Below are positions 8,302-17,895 of a stretch of DNA of 64,000 nucleotides, piece by piece. The notes beneath the pieces were generated by a model. It was not told the DNA's origin. It did not search any database and saw nothing but the letters and a program-made list of their open reading frames with translations. Numbering within the stretch: the stretch's first letter is position 1; every line of letters starts with the position of its first letter. Where the stretch lies: NCBI GenBank assembly GCA_963726065.1, contig CAVSAU010000016.1:620001-684000 (forward strand). Reading direction: 5' to 3'. The DNA comes from Neomesorhizobium sp963726065 (GTDB lineage: Bacteria; Pseudomonadota; Alphaproteobacteria; Rhizobiales; Rhizobiaceae). A program made the translations under genes and the position numbers.

Positions 8302-10371
8302 CTACCGCAGCGCCGCCGCGATGTTGCCGCCGTCGACAGTGGTGACATCAGCTGTGGTTCGTTCGGCCAGCGCCTGGTGCAGGAAGGCCTGCGCGACATC
8401 CTCGGCGGTCACCTCCTGGCCGAGCAGGTTGCCAGACATGTAGTCCTTTTCCGAAAGGCCGCGCGCAGTGGAGCGGCTGGCGATCATGGCGTCCGTCAGA
8501 AGGCCGGAACGGATGCGGTCGGCGTTGACGGCATTGGAGCGGATGCCCTCGCCGCCATATTCCAGCGCATACTGCCGCGACAAGAACAGCGTCGCCGCCT
8601 TGGGTAGGCCGTAGGCGCCGAACTTCGCGCCCGGATTGACCGCCTGCTTCGAGGCGTTGAACAGGAGCACGCCGCCGGTCCCCTGCTGGCGGAAGATGCG
8701 CACGGCGTTCTGGGCGACGCTCTGGTGGGCGAAGAAGTTGAGTTCGAAACTCTTGCGCAGCAGCGCGTCGTCGATATCGCCGATCATCCCCTCCCAGGCA
8801 GCTCCCGCATTGGAGACGACGATGTCGACGCCGCCATAGGCTGCGACCGTCGCATCGAAAGCGGCGCGTACGTCGGCCGCCTTGGTGATATCGCCACCGA
8901 CGCCGATTGAATTGTTGCCGGCCTGCCTGGCGACGTCCGCAGCCTTCGCGGCATCGAGGTCGACCACCACGACATGCGCGCCTTCGCGGGCGAACAGTTT
9001 TGCGGTTGCAGCACCAATGGCGCCGGCGCCTCCGGTGACCAGCACGATCTGCCCCGTCAGCGGCTTCGGCTTGTTGGAGGCGAGCTTGGCCTGCTCCAGC
9101 GACCAGTATTCGAGCGGAAAGAGGTCGGACTTGGCGAGCGGCCGGAACGTGCCGATCGCCGCCGCGCCCCGCACCGCTTCCATCCACATCTCGCCGACAT
9201 CGGATGCGATCCTGGCATCCTTCAGCGTGCGGCCATGCCCGAACATGCCGAGGCCCGGAACCAGCGACAGCCGCGGCATCGGGTCGAGCATGGTGCGCTT
9301 CACATCGTCGAGGGCGTCGTTTTCCTCGAAATAGGCCTGATACTCGGCGGCGTATTTGCCGACATGCCTGGCGATCTGCGCCTTGTAGTCGCCGAGACTG
9401 GCGCCATCCGGCGCCGGCAGCACCATCGGGCCGGTCTTGATGCGGATCGACAGGTCAGGTGTCGAAACGCCGCGCGCCGCGAAATCGGCGACGCCGGCGG
9501 AGCTGACGAATTCAAGGATTTTTTCCGAGGTGCGGAAGTCGCTGACCATGCGGTCGAAACGGCCCTCGCCTTTCGCCACCGCAACCGCGCCACGCAGCAT
9601 CGGCGCAATGTCGCCAGGCGTTACTTTTGCCGCCGGCAGCTTCACCGGCGACAGCGGGCTTTTGCCGTTCCTTGCGACATAGTCCTCGGCGACCGTCACA
9701 TAGTGGATCATCAGGTCGTAAGCTTCCTTGGCGGTCGCGCCGAAAGTGAAGATGCCGTGCTTGTCGAGGATGAGACCCTCGACCGTAGGGTCGGCGTCGT
9801 AAATGTCGGCAGCCGCCTTGGCGAGATCGAAGCCCGGCTTGATGTAGGGCACGAAACCCATCTTCGCGCCGAATACCTTTTTCGAGAGCGCTTCGCTATC
9901 ATCGCCCTGGTCCACGATGGCGAGAATTGCCGTGGAATGTGTGTGGTCGACAAATTTGTGCGGCAGGAATGCGTGCAGCAGCGTCTCCACCGAGGGGTTG
10001 GGCGACGAAGGGTCGATGAGGTTGGCGCGTTGCAGCGCAACCATGTCCTCGTCGGAAAGCCTGTCGAGCGCTCGCGCCTTCAGGAGCGGCGCCATTTTCA
10101 CCGCTGGCAGGCCCTGCGGCTCGATCACCGCCATGTCCCAGCCGCTGCCCTTGACGCACAGCACATCCCATTGGTCGCCGACGAGATCGGTGACGGTGGC
10201 CTTGCAGGAGGTATTGCCGCCGCCATGCAGCACCAGCCGGGGTTCGCCGCCGAGCAGCCGGGTCGTGTACACGCGCAACGCCAGGTCGCGGTCGACGCCT
10301 TTCGCGGCATAGGCAACGACCAGCTTTTCGGCCTCGGCGTCGTTCCAGAGATTCTTCATTCGATCGTCCAC
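8302..10371 (-). CDS. Bifunctional class II aldolase / short-chain dehydrogenase (RhaD-like)
   Basis: 689 residues in two domains. Residues 1 to about 400 form a class II aldolase domain, with RLVLHGGGNTSC near 40-55 and a metal-site HxH region (FVDHTHSTAILAI) near 140. From about 435 to the end is an SDR, with the Rossmann motif TGGAGAIGAATAK and the catalytic YGLPKA. In rhizobia this architecture is rhamnulose-1-phosphate aldolase fused to lactaldehyde dehydrogenase, so a 6-deoxyketose phosphate is the likely substrate type. The usual rhamnose isomerase and mutarotase genes are absent and the neighbour is a SorC regulator, so a different sugar is possible. Confidence 0.88.
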   Translation of the reverse strand: MDDRMKNLWNDAEAEKLVVAYAAKGVDRDLALRVYTTRLLGGEPRLVLHGGGNTSCKATVTDLVGDQWDVLCVKGSGWDMAVIEPQGLPAVKMAPLLKARALDRLSDEDMVALQRANLIDPSSPNPSVETLLHAFLPHKFVDHTHSTAILAIVDQGDDSEALSKKVFGAKMGFVPYIKPGFDLAKAAADIYDADPTVEGLILDKHGIFTFGATAKEAYDLMIHYVTVAEDYVARNGKSPLSPVKLPAAKVTPGDIAPMLRGAVAVAKGEGRFDRMVSDFRTSEKILEFVSSAGVADFAARGVSTPDLSIRIKTGPMVLPAPDGASLGDYKAQIARHVGKYAAEYQAYFEENDALDDVKRTMLDPMPRLSLVPGLGMFGHGRTLKDARIASDVGEMWMEAVRGAAAIGTFRPLAKSDLFPLEYWSLEQAKLASNKPKPLTGQIVLVTGGAGAIGAATAKLFAREGAHVVVVDLDAAKAADVARQAGNNSIGVGGDITKAADVRAAFDATVAAYGGVDIVVSNAGAAWEGMIGDIDDALLRKSFELNFFAHQSVAQNAVRIFRQQGTGGVLLFNASKQAVNPGAKFGAYGLPKAATLFLSRQYALEYGGEGIRSNAVNADRIRSGLLTDAMIASRSTARGLSEKDYMSGNLLGQEVTAEDVAQAFLHQALAERTTADVTTVDGGNIAAALR

Positions 10372-10452
10372 ATCGTCATGTTCGGGTTATCATTGGCTTT
10401 GCGCGGAGCCCGAGGCCCGGTGAAGCCGTTTCTATAAGCCCTGCCTATCTTC

Positions 10453-11424
10453 CTATTGCGACAGAGCCCGGGGATTGTCTTTCCGGTGTTCCAGCAGGCG
10501 TTTTGCCATGGTTGCCGTCACCACCAGATGCGAGCAGAGGCCGCCGGCAAGAGCTGCAAGCAGCGGATCGAGCTTGCTGTCTTCCTGGACCACCATCATA
10601 CGCTTCGGAATCGAGCGGATCGAAGCGAGATCGGCCGAGATGACCCGCCGATTGTAGTCGCACTCGAGCAGTTCGCCTTTCGCATCGATCATCTGGCCGG
10701 CGATGACGCCCGCGGCACCGTTGTCGCGCAGGGCGTGCATGTCATCCGGGCTCAGCGCACCGCACTTCACCACGTGGCTGTCCTCATCGACAGTGCCGAC
10801 GGAAAACAGCGCAAGATCGCAATCGGAGATGCTCGAAAGTTGCTCGCGGATAACCGGTTCGTTGCGCAATCCTTGCGCCAGCGGCTCGCTGGACAGCACG
10901 AGCGGCGCGTAGAAATTCAGTCCCTTGGCGTTGAGCCGCCTGGCGATCTCCATCGTGCACTGGTCCGGGCGGTAGGAATATGGCGCGCCAAGATTGCCGC
11001 AAAGCTGAACGACGGTGACGTCCTGCAGGTCGGCGAACGACATCACGTCCGCCATGGTATAGACCGTGCGGCCCCAGGCGACGCCGATACGGTCGCCGCG
11101 ATTGACGAGTTCGATGAAGACACTCGCCGCAACCGCGGGGACTTCCGCCGCCGGATCGATCGCATGGCGTTCCTGCGGCACCACCCACACGGCCGACAGC
11201 CCGAAAGCGTCTTCCAGCTGCCGCGCCAGCACGTCATCGGTGAAGAGCTGCGTCGAAGTCGAAATGTTGACGATGCCGGTATCGCGCGCCTTCTTGAGAT
11301 ACATGGCGACAGAAGCGCGCGAAATGTTAAGCTGCCTGGCGACCTCGTCCTGGCGCAGCCCGTGCGTGTAATAAAGCCACGCCGCTTTGTGAATGATCTG
11401 TTCTGAGGCCCGGATCGCCATCAA
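10453..11424 (-). CDS. SorC/DeoR-family sugar-responsive transcription regulator
   Basis: 323 residues. An N-terminal helix-turn-helix (LYYTHGLRQDEVARQLNIS, then RASVAMYLKKARDTGIV) occupies residues 15-55. A SorC-type effector domain resembling sugar isomerases follows, with GVAWGRTVYTM and DDMHALRDNGAAGVIAGQ segments. It lies 81 bases upstream of the aldolase/dehydrogenase on the same strand, so it probably controls that gene in response to a phosphorylated sugar. A small inverted repeat TGAC-AAAA-GTCA at 11460-11471, just ahead of its start, is a candidate self-binding site. ATG or the next in-frame ATG could be used. Confidence 0.88.
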   Translation of the reverse strand: MMAIRASEQIIHKAAWLYYTHGLRQDEVARQLNISRASVAMYLKKARDTGIVNISTSTQLFTDDVLARQLEDAFGLSAVWVVPQERHAIDPAAEVPAVAASVFIELVNRGDRIGVAWGRTVYTMADVMSFADLQDVTVVQLCGNLGAPYSYRPDQCTMEIARRLNAKGLNFYAPLVLSSEPLAQGLRNEPVIREQLSSISDCDLALFSVGTVDEDSHVVKCGALSPDDMHALRDNGAAGVIAGQMIDAKGELLECDYNRRVISADLASIRSIPKRMMVVQEDSKLDPLLAALAGGLCSHLVVTATMAKRLLEHRKDNPRALSQ

Positions 11425-11569
11425 GTCGCTCTCCCGTCCTCGACATTATTCACCGTCGCTGACAAAAGTCAATTCCGGTAACAGAGACCTTTGGAAAAGC
11501 ACCACCGCGCCGTCCCGCTGCGGCAGGGCGCCGCGGAATAGATGCCGTCTTTTCAAATCCTTGGCCGAG

Positions 11570-12454
11570 CTATTTGCGCCAGCCATGGGCGGGATGAAAG
11601 CCCAGCATATCCCTCGCCTTGCGGTTGGAGAGAAGGGTTTCATATTCGCCGAGTTCTCCCTTGACCGGCACATTTGGATAGAATCGGTCGAGAAGTTCCC
11701 GGGTGGGAAGGCCGGACGACGTGTCGTCGTTAACGGCGTTAAAGACCTGATAGCCAAGACCGTCCTTCTTCACCGCAAGATCGGTGATCTGGCCGAGGTC
11801 GCGGGCATCGACATAACTCCACGCGATGCGCTTGCGGAAGGCCGGGTCGGCGATCCATTGCGGCACGAACTTCTCGTATTCGTGCGGTTCGATGACGTTG
11901 CCGATGCGCAGCGCATAGATGTCGAAGCCGCTGCGCAAGGCGAAGGCGCGCGCCGTCTTCTCGTTGACCACTTTCGACAGGGCGTAGGAATCCATCGGAT
12001 CGACGTCATAGTCTTCGTCGAGTGGGAAATAGACGGGATCGCGCGGCTCGTTGGCGAACACCAGCCCGTAGGTGGTTTCACTGGAGGCGACGACGATCTT
12101 GCGGATGCCGAGCTTCACCGCCGCCTCGATGACATTGTAGGTGCCGAGCGCATTGACGCGGAACACATCGTTGTCGGGGGTGATCATGATGCGCGGGATT
12201 GCGGCGAAATGAACGACGGCATCCACCGGCTGGGGGCGCAGGGATGGGTCGAACTCGTGCAACCCCATGTAGCTCGACAGCGCGTTGAACACCTGTCCGC
12301 TATCGGTGATGTCTGCAATCAGTGTGCGCACCTTGGGATTGTCGAGCGGCTTGCTGTCGATGTTCAGCACCTGATGGCCCTGGTCGACGAGATATTGGAC
12401 CACATGGCGACCGGCCTTGCCGCTGCCGCCGGTGAACATGATTCTCTTTGTCAC
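11570..12454 (-). CDS. NAD-dependent epimerase/dehydratase-type SDR
   Basis: 294 residues of the extended SDR family. The dinucleotide motif TGGSGKAGRHVVQYL begins at residue 8, VDAVVHFAAIPR lies near 80, and the active-site pair is in YALSKVVNE (YxxxK) near 150, preceded by ASSETTYG with the catalytic Ser/Thr. It lies 44 bases from the tartrate-type dehydrogenase and on the same strand, so the two may act in one oxidative sugar-acid branch of the locus. Which sugar or sugar acid it uses cannot be told; uronate or aldonate dehydrogenation and epimerisation are both possible. Confidence 0.85.
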   Translation of the reverse strand: MTKRIMFTGGSGKAGRHVVQYLVDQGHQVLNIDSKPLDNPKVRTLIADITDSGQVFNALSSYMGLHEFDPSLRPQPVDAVVHFAAIPRIMITPDNDVFRVNALGTYNVIEAAVKLGIRKIVVASSETTYGLVFANEPRDPVYFPLDEDYDVDPMDSYALSKVVNEKTARAFALRSGFDIYALRIGNVIEPHEYEKFVPQWIADPAFRKRIAWSYVDARDLGQITDLAVKKDGLGYQVFNAVNDDTSSGLPTRELLDRFYPNVPVKGELGEYETLLSNRKARDMLGFHPAHGWRK

Positions 12455-12498
12455 GACTCGCCTCCAAATTGTTTCGGACGGACTCTGTTTTCCGTCAG

Positions 12499-13581
12499 CT
12501 AGATGTTTTCACCATTGATCGCATCGATCACCGCGTCGGTGACGCTGCGCGTCGTTGCCTGCCCACCAAGGTCCGGCGTGTGGAAAGCCGCGTCGCGCGT
12601 TATCCGCTCGACGGCGCGCATCAGCCGCGCCGCGGCATCCTCCTGCCCGAGATGGCCAAGCATCAGGCTCGCCGTCCAGAATGTCGCGATTGGGTTGGCG
12701 ATGCCCTTTCCGGTGATGTCGAAAGCCGAACCGTGGATCGGCTCGAACATGGAAGGGAAATCGCGTTGCGGATTGAGATTGGCGGTCGGCGCGATACCGA
12801 TCGACCCAGCCAGCGCGGCTGCAAGATCGGAGAGGATATCGGCATGCAGATTGGTGGCGACGATGGTGTCCAGCGATTGCGGCTGCAGCGTCATGCGCAC
12901 CGTCATGGCGTCGACCAGCATCTTGTCCCAGGCGACATCGGGATAATTCACCGCGACTTCAGCGGCGATCTCGTCCCACAACACCATGCCATGGCGCTGG
13001 GCGTTGGACTTGGTCACCACGGTCAGCAACTTACGCGGCCGCGACCGCGCCAGTTCGAAGGCGAAGCGCATGATGCGCTCGACGCCGGAACGGGTGAAGA
13101 TGGCGACTTCGGTGGCGATCTCGTCGGGCAGGCCGCGATGTGTGCGCCCGCCCTGCCCGGCATATTCGCCTTCCGAATTCTCGCGCACGATCACCCAGTC
13201 GAGCTCGCTGCCGGCAACGCCGCGCAGCGGACTGGTGATGCCCGGCAGAACGCGCGTCGGCCGGACATTGGCGTATTGATCGAAAGACTGGCAGATGGCG
13301 AGCCGCAGGCCCCACAGAGTGACATGGTCGGGGACTTCGGGCGCGCCGACAGCCCCGAAGAGGATGGCATCGTGGTCCTTGATCCGGGAGAGCCCGTCAT
13401 CGGGCATCATCTTGCCCGAGGCCCTGTAATGATCAGATCCCCAGTCGAAGAAATCGAACGACATCCTGAAGCGGCCGTCGCGCCGGGCGACGGCTTCGAG
13501 AACTTCGACACCTGCCGCGACGACTTCCTTGCCGATACCGTCGCCCGGTATAGTGGCGATACGAAAAGTCCGCATTTTCAA
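12499..13581 (-). CDS. Tartrate/D-malate-type decarboxylating dehydrogenase (isopropylmalate dehydrogenase family)
   Basis: 360 residues with the beta-decarboxylating dehydrogenase plan. IATIPGDGIGKEVV is at the N-terminus, VRENSEGEYAGQGGRTHRG near 155-175, TKSNAQRHGMVLWDE near 205 carries the catalytic Lys, and VATNLHADILSDLAAALAGSIG near 265 carries the metal-binding Asp residues. The IVREN...EGEYAG form and lack of leucine-pathway neighbours favour TtuC/DmlA-type tartrate or D-malate dehydrogenase over LeuB. It should oxidise a 2-hydroxy acid produced inside this locus. It lies between the epimerase-type SDR and the FCD regulator. Confidence 0.85.
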   Translation of the reverse strand: MKMRTFRIATIPGDGIGKEVVAAGVEVLEAVARRDGRFRMSFDFFDWGSDHYRASGKMMPDDGLSRIKDHDAILFGAVGAPEVPDHVTLWGLRLAICQSFDQYANVRPTRVLPGITSPLRGVAGSELDWVIVRENSEGEYAGQGGRTHRGLPDEIATEVAIFTRSGVERIMRFAFELARSRPRKLLTVVTKSNAQRHGMVLWDEIAAEVAVNYPDVAWDKMLVDAMTVRMTLQPQSLDTIVATNLHADILSDLAAALAGSIGIAPTANLNPQRDFPSMFEPIHGSAFDITGKGIANPIATFWTASLMLGHLGQEDAAARLMRAVERITRDAAFHTPDLGGQATTRSVTDAVIDAINGENI

Positions 13582-13674
13582 CCCGTTTCAGTTTTCGTTC
13601 ACGCCGACAGGGCAACGGAACCCGACACCCGCGCGCAAAGCCAGCCGCAGTAACGCGATGTCGGTAACCGCCGG

Positions 13675-14427
13675 CTATGACCGGATTATCTTGTCCGTGT
13701 TGGCGAGCAGCTTGCGCACCGCGGCCCGCGCGGCGTCCGGCCGCTGCAGCCGGATGTTCTTCTCGATGTTCTCATGCAGTTTCTGCGCGTTGCGGAGATC
13801 GCCGACCTCCCGGCTGGTGAAGGTGAAGAGGTGCTCCAGCGCAGACTCGATAAGGACGCCGAGAGGCACCAGAAGATCGTTGCCGGAGGCATGCAGGATG
13901 GCGAGGTGGAAACGCGTATCGGCGCGCGTGCGCTCGATCAGCGACGTCGCCCGTCCCATCTCGAAGCAGTTGCGGCTGATCTCCTCCATCTGCTCATCGG
14001 TTCGCCGAAGCGCTGCGAACGCGGTCGCCTCCGGCTCGATGATGTGGCGGAACTCCTGCACCGTCCGCAGAAACGATCCGCGGTCGGGCGCCATCGCATA
14101 CCAAGCGAGCACATCGCGATCGAGCAGGTTCCAGCGCTCGCGCGGCTCCACCCAGCTGCCGATCTTGGGGCGGGAGGCCAGCAGGCTCTTGGCCATCAGC
14201 ATCTTGATCGCCTCGCGCACAGCCGAGCGGCTGACGTCGAAGGTTTCCGACCACTTCGCTTCATTGGGCAGGATCGTTCCGGGCGGATAGTCGCCGCGAA
14301 CGATCCTGAGGCCGATCTCGTTTGCCAGCGAGGCGTGCACGCTGGTCCCGGTCGCGCGGAACGTGTTCAGATCCCTGTTGCGCTCCGCGGCCTGCGCCGT
14401 CTCTTTCAGCGCCAGAGGTGTCTTCAC
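13675..14427 (-). CDS. FadR/GntR-family (FCD) transcription regulator
   Basis: 250 residues. A winged-helix domain at about 25-95 (LANEIGLRIVRGDYPPGTILP, SETFDVSRSAVREAIKML) precedes an all-helical FCD effector domain carrying the metal-site-type residues in EFRHIIEPEATAFAA, DTRFHLAIL and the final LHENIEKNI region. It lies between the dehydrogenase and the sugar-binding-protein gene on the same strand. A palindrome TTTGTC-C-GACAAA in the divergent promoter region at 15788-15800 fits the T-GT...AC-A half-sites known for this family, so it probably controls the importer. Confidence 0.9.
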   Translation of the reverse strand: MKTPLALKETAQAAERNRDLNTFRATGTSVHASLANEIGLRIVRGDYPPGTILPNEAKWSETFDVSRSAVREAIKMLMAKSLLASRPKIGSWVEPRERWNLLDRDVLAWYAMAPDRGSFLRTVQEFRHIIEPEATAFAALRRTDEQMEEISRNCFEMGRATSLIERTRADTRFHLAILHASGNDLLVPLGVLIESALEHLFTFTSREVGDLRNAQKLHENIEKNIRLQRPDAARAAVRKLLANTDKIIRS

Positions 14428-14488
14428 TTTTTGCCCCGCATTATTCCATCAGTCATTCGTCTTAGCAGTCCGGCTTGGTCGGGCAAAG

Positions 14489-14517
14489 CGAGGCGCGCGG
14501 TTGTTGCGCGCGCCTCG
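14489..14517 (-). terminator. GC-rich hairpin after the sugar-binding-protein gene
   Basis: CGAGGCGCGC at 14489-14498 pairs perfectly with GCGCGCCTCG at 14508-14517 over a 9-base loop, 11 bases beyond the stop of the minus-strand binding-protein gene. In that direction only a short T run (CTTTG) follows, so termination may be partial, letting some transcription reach the FCD regulator. Confidence 0.55.
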
Positions 14518-14528
14518 TATCCAGCCAA

Positions 14529-15522
14529 CTATTTCTGGATGCAGGTCTCGACCGTGTCCTTGGTGCATTCGTCGAGACCGGTGAAGACCGGATCTTCGAC
14601 CGGCTTGCCTTCGATCAGGTCGATCATCACCGACGGAGCCTTGTAGCCCATCTCGAACGGCCGCTGGCCGACGAGCGCGGTGACAAGGCCCTCCTTGGCG
14701 ATCGCCACCTCGTCGCCGATGGTGTCGGCGGCGCCGATGACGAACTCGTTGGCGGCGATCTTTTCCGCCAAGCGGCTTGAACAGATCGCGGTAGGGTTGC
14801 GGAGCGCCAAACAGCGGCCAGCCGCCCATGATGCCGAAGCCGGCGAGGTCGGGGTTGGCGGCGAGGATGTCGGTCATCGCCTGCACGCCCTTGGCGCCGT
14901 CGTCATTGGTGAAGACCGGGCACCCAGCGACCTCGGTCCAGCCGCCCTCACCCTTGAGTTCGGTCAGCCCTTCCTGGCCCGACAGAGAATCGCGCCAGCC
15001 CTGGGCGCGGCGCAGGATGTTGTCGGCGCCTGGATTGCCCTGGATGGAGCAGACCTTGCCGCCGCTCGGCTTCGCCTGCTTCATGTAGTCGCCGATGCGC
15101 TTGCCCATCAGGTAGTTGTCGGTGCCGAGATAGGTCTTGCGCAGCGCCGCATCTTCCTTGGCAAGGTCCGCGTCGAGCGTCATCACCGGGATCGTCGGGG
15201 CGGCGGTTTTGATCGTCTGCGCGATCAGCTTGGCGTTGGACGGCGAAATCGCGATGGCGACGGTCGACGGCTTGCCCAGCATGTCCTGCACGATCTGCGC
15301 TTCACCCGCTTCATCCGACGTCGACGCCGGGCCGGTGTAGAAGCATTCATATTCCGAGCTTGCGTTCTCGGAATTCCATTTCTGGCAACCTTGGTTGATC
15401 GCCTCGAAGAAGGGATTGTCGAGCCCCTTCACGACGATCACGAGTTGCTTTTTCTGCGCCAAAGCAGTCCCGGCGGAAAGCGCAAGGGCGGTCGCCGCAA
15501 CCAGTAAACCAAGTTTCTTCAT
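14529..15522 (-). CDS. Sugar ABC importer binding protein, one frameshift
   Basis: A signal peptide (KKLGLLVAATALALSAGTALA) leads into a ribose-type binding protein: VVKGLDNPFFEAINQGC, FYTGPASTSDEAGEAQIV, AIAISPSNAKLI, MTLDADLAKEDAA. The frame runs to LFGAPQPYRDLFKPL near 14775 and is then lost; from there a neighbouring frame supplies EKIAANEFVIGAADTIGDE to TVETCIQK and the stop at 14529. Removing one G near 14770 joins the two parts without loss. Length is then about 330, normal for the family. It is divergent from the matching ATPase and permease genes at 15965-17747. Confidence 0.88.
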
Positions 15523-15787
15523 TCAGTCCTCCCATTGAAAAGACGGGCACGGCGTGTCCGCCACCAAATCGGCCAGGATGTCCTGTGAGCCGTTGGGGCT
15601 CTCCCCAGTTCACCCAGGTCGACAAGCCTTCAAAATCGCAGCCCGCCGCCGGATGAACTGGCGGAAAATCTCGCGGACTGACCGAGTGGCCGGATGTCTT
15701 GGTTGCAGCACGGCACGCCGATGACGGGCCGGCCCACTCCTTCTCCCACCGCTAACTAATCTCGCCGCGCTTTTCCCGTCAACGGCA

Positions 15788-15800
15788 TTTGTCCGACAAA
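15788..15800. promoter_or_regulatory. Candidate FCD-regulator operator in the divergent importer promoter
   Basis: TTTGTC at 15788-15793 and GACAAA at 15795-15800 are exact reverse complements around a single C. The site is in the 442-base region between the binding-protein start (15522, minus) and the ATPase start (15965, plus), beside an AT-rich stretch. GntR/FCD proteins recognise this kind of TTGT...ACAA palindrome, and such a regulator is encoded at 13675-14427. Confidence 0.5.
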
Positions 15801-15964
15801 ACTGATTTTAGCGTTTATTTCAGCCGGAGCTTGATTGACGCCCGCGCAAGGGTTTGCGTAAATGCGCCGGTGTTTCCCAGGGAGGTGGGAACGCAATCGC
15901 TGCAATGCCGCCGTCGGGCAACGACACCACCGGCTGCCGCGAGCTTGCTGGGAGGCAAATATCG

Positions 15965-16705
<741 letters not shown>

Positions 16706-16745
16706 CCGGCGCCGCATCAACAACAAGCAGCAGACGAAGGCAACC

Positions 16746-17747
16746 ATGGCAATAAGCACGCTGGACCAGACAATAGGGCAAAAGCAGCAGGGCTGGCTGT
16801 CCGGCGTGCTGGGTAGCCAGACCTTCTGGGTCTTCATCGCGGTGGTCGCAGCCTGTATCTTCCTGTCGTTCGCAACCAATTCCTTCGCGACATCGAAGAA
16901 CCTCTACAACATCACCCGCAACGTCACTTTCGTGGCCATCATCGCGCTCGGCATGACCCTGGTGATCATCACCGGCGGCATCGACCTGTCGGTGGGATCG
17001 GTGCTTTGTCTGTGTTCGATGGTGCTCGGCGTCACCATGCATGCCGGCTACGGCATCGAGGTCGGCATTGCCGCCTCCATCGCCACGGCGCTGATCATCG
17101 GCGCCTTCAACGGCGTGCTGATCGCCTATCTCGGCTTTCCACCGTTCGTGGTGACGCTCGGCATGCTGTCGGTCGCCCGCAGCCTGGCCATGGTCGCCTC
17201 GAACAACACGGTGGTGTTCCAGTTCGGGCCGGACCACGACCTGCTCTTGTCGCTCGGCGGCGGCGCCTGGTTCTTCGGCATCGCCAACCCCGTTCTCTAC
17301 ATGATCGTTCTGGCGCTGATTACCGGTTTCGTGCTGCGCTGGACGCGGTTCGGCCGCTACGTCTACGCCATCGGCGGCAATGAGCACGCCGCGACGCTGA
17401 CCGGCGTGCCGGTCAAGCCGATCAAGGTCGCGGTCTACATGATCTCAGCGCTGTCGGCCGGCATTGCCGGCATCATCCAGACCGGGTGGCTGGGCGCGAT
17501 CACCACCAATCTCGGGGCGGGACTGGAACTCCAGGTCATTGCCGCGGCGGTCATCGGCGGCGCAAACCTCGCCGGCGGCATCGGCACCGCGACGGGCGCG
17601 CTGATCGGCGCGGCGCTCATCGAGATCATCCGCAACAGCCTTGGCCTGCTCGGCATCAACGCCTTTTGGCAAGGCACCTTCATCGGCAGCGCCATCATCC
17701 TGGCGGTGCTGTTCGAGCGGATACGCAACTTCCGCCAGAGCGAATAG
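16746..17747 (+). CDS. Sugar ABC importer permease (RbsC/FrcC-like)
   Basis: 333 residues with about eight to ten hydrophobic helices. Family marks are LVIITGGIDLSVGSVLCLCS near residues 75-95, VVTLGMLSVARSLAMV near 135, GGNEHAATLTGVPVKPIKVAV near 215-235 (the ATPase-contact loop), and GGANLAGGIGTATGALIGAALIE near 275. It forms the membrane channel with the ATPase at 15965-16705. The downstream gene for the SgcQ-like protein begins 148 bases later on the same strand. Confidence 0.93.
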   Translation: MAISTLDQTIGQKQQGWLSGVLGSQTFWVFIAVVAACIFLSFATNSFATSKNLYNITRNVTFVAIIALGMTLVIITGGIDLSVGSVLCLCSMVLGVTMHAGYGIEVGIAASIATALIIGAFNGVLIAYLGFPPFVVTLGMLSVARSLAMVASNNTVVFQFGPDHDLLLSLGGGAWFFGIANPVLYMIVLALITGFVLRWTRFGRYVYAIGGNEHAATLTGVPVKPIKVAVYMISALSAGIAGIIQTGWLGAITTNLGAGLELQVIAAAVIGGANLAGGIGTATGALIGAALIEIIRNSLGLLGINAFWQGTFIGSAIILAVLFERIRNFRQSE

Positions 17748-17853
17748 GCGACACGGGCAGCCTGTCGACCGAACTGCCATCTCGCGAATCGCCCTGGCAC
17801 CGCCCGCGCCGCTCGGCCCCTATCGCGACAAGTTCGCAACCATCCAGGTTGTT

Positions 17854-17869
17854 TGACCGCAAGCGGTCA
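17854..17869. repeat. Short perfect palindrome ahead of the btpA/sgcQ-like gene
   Basis: TGACCGC at 17854-17860 pairs with GCGGTCA at 17863-17869 around AA, 26 bases before the GTG at 17896. It could be a protein-binding site or a small RNA hairpin. Nothing else was recognised in the 148 bases between the permease and this gene. Confidence 0.35.
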
Positions 17870-17895
17870 TCGCCGGCAGAAAGGCAGAAATACAA

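Noticed and set aside
8302..10371. Naming the locus a rhamnose operon from the RhaD-like fusion
   Set aside because: Rhamnose isomerase, mutarotase and a DeoR-type RhaR are absent, and the adjacent regulator is SorC-type.
8974..10437. A 487-codon plus-strand frame
   Set aside because: Antisense to the aldolase/dehydrogenase fusion, with no ribosome site or domain.
11460..11471. TGAC-AAAA-GTCA repeat resembling the one at 60181-60193 as a shared operator
   Set aside because: Arms are only four bases, spacing differs by one, and the adjacent regulators belong to different families (SorC and GntR).
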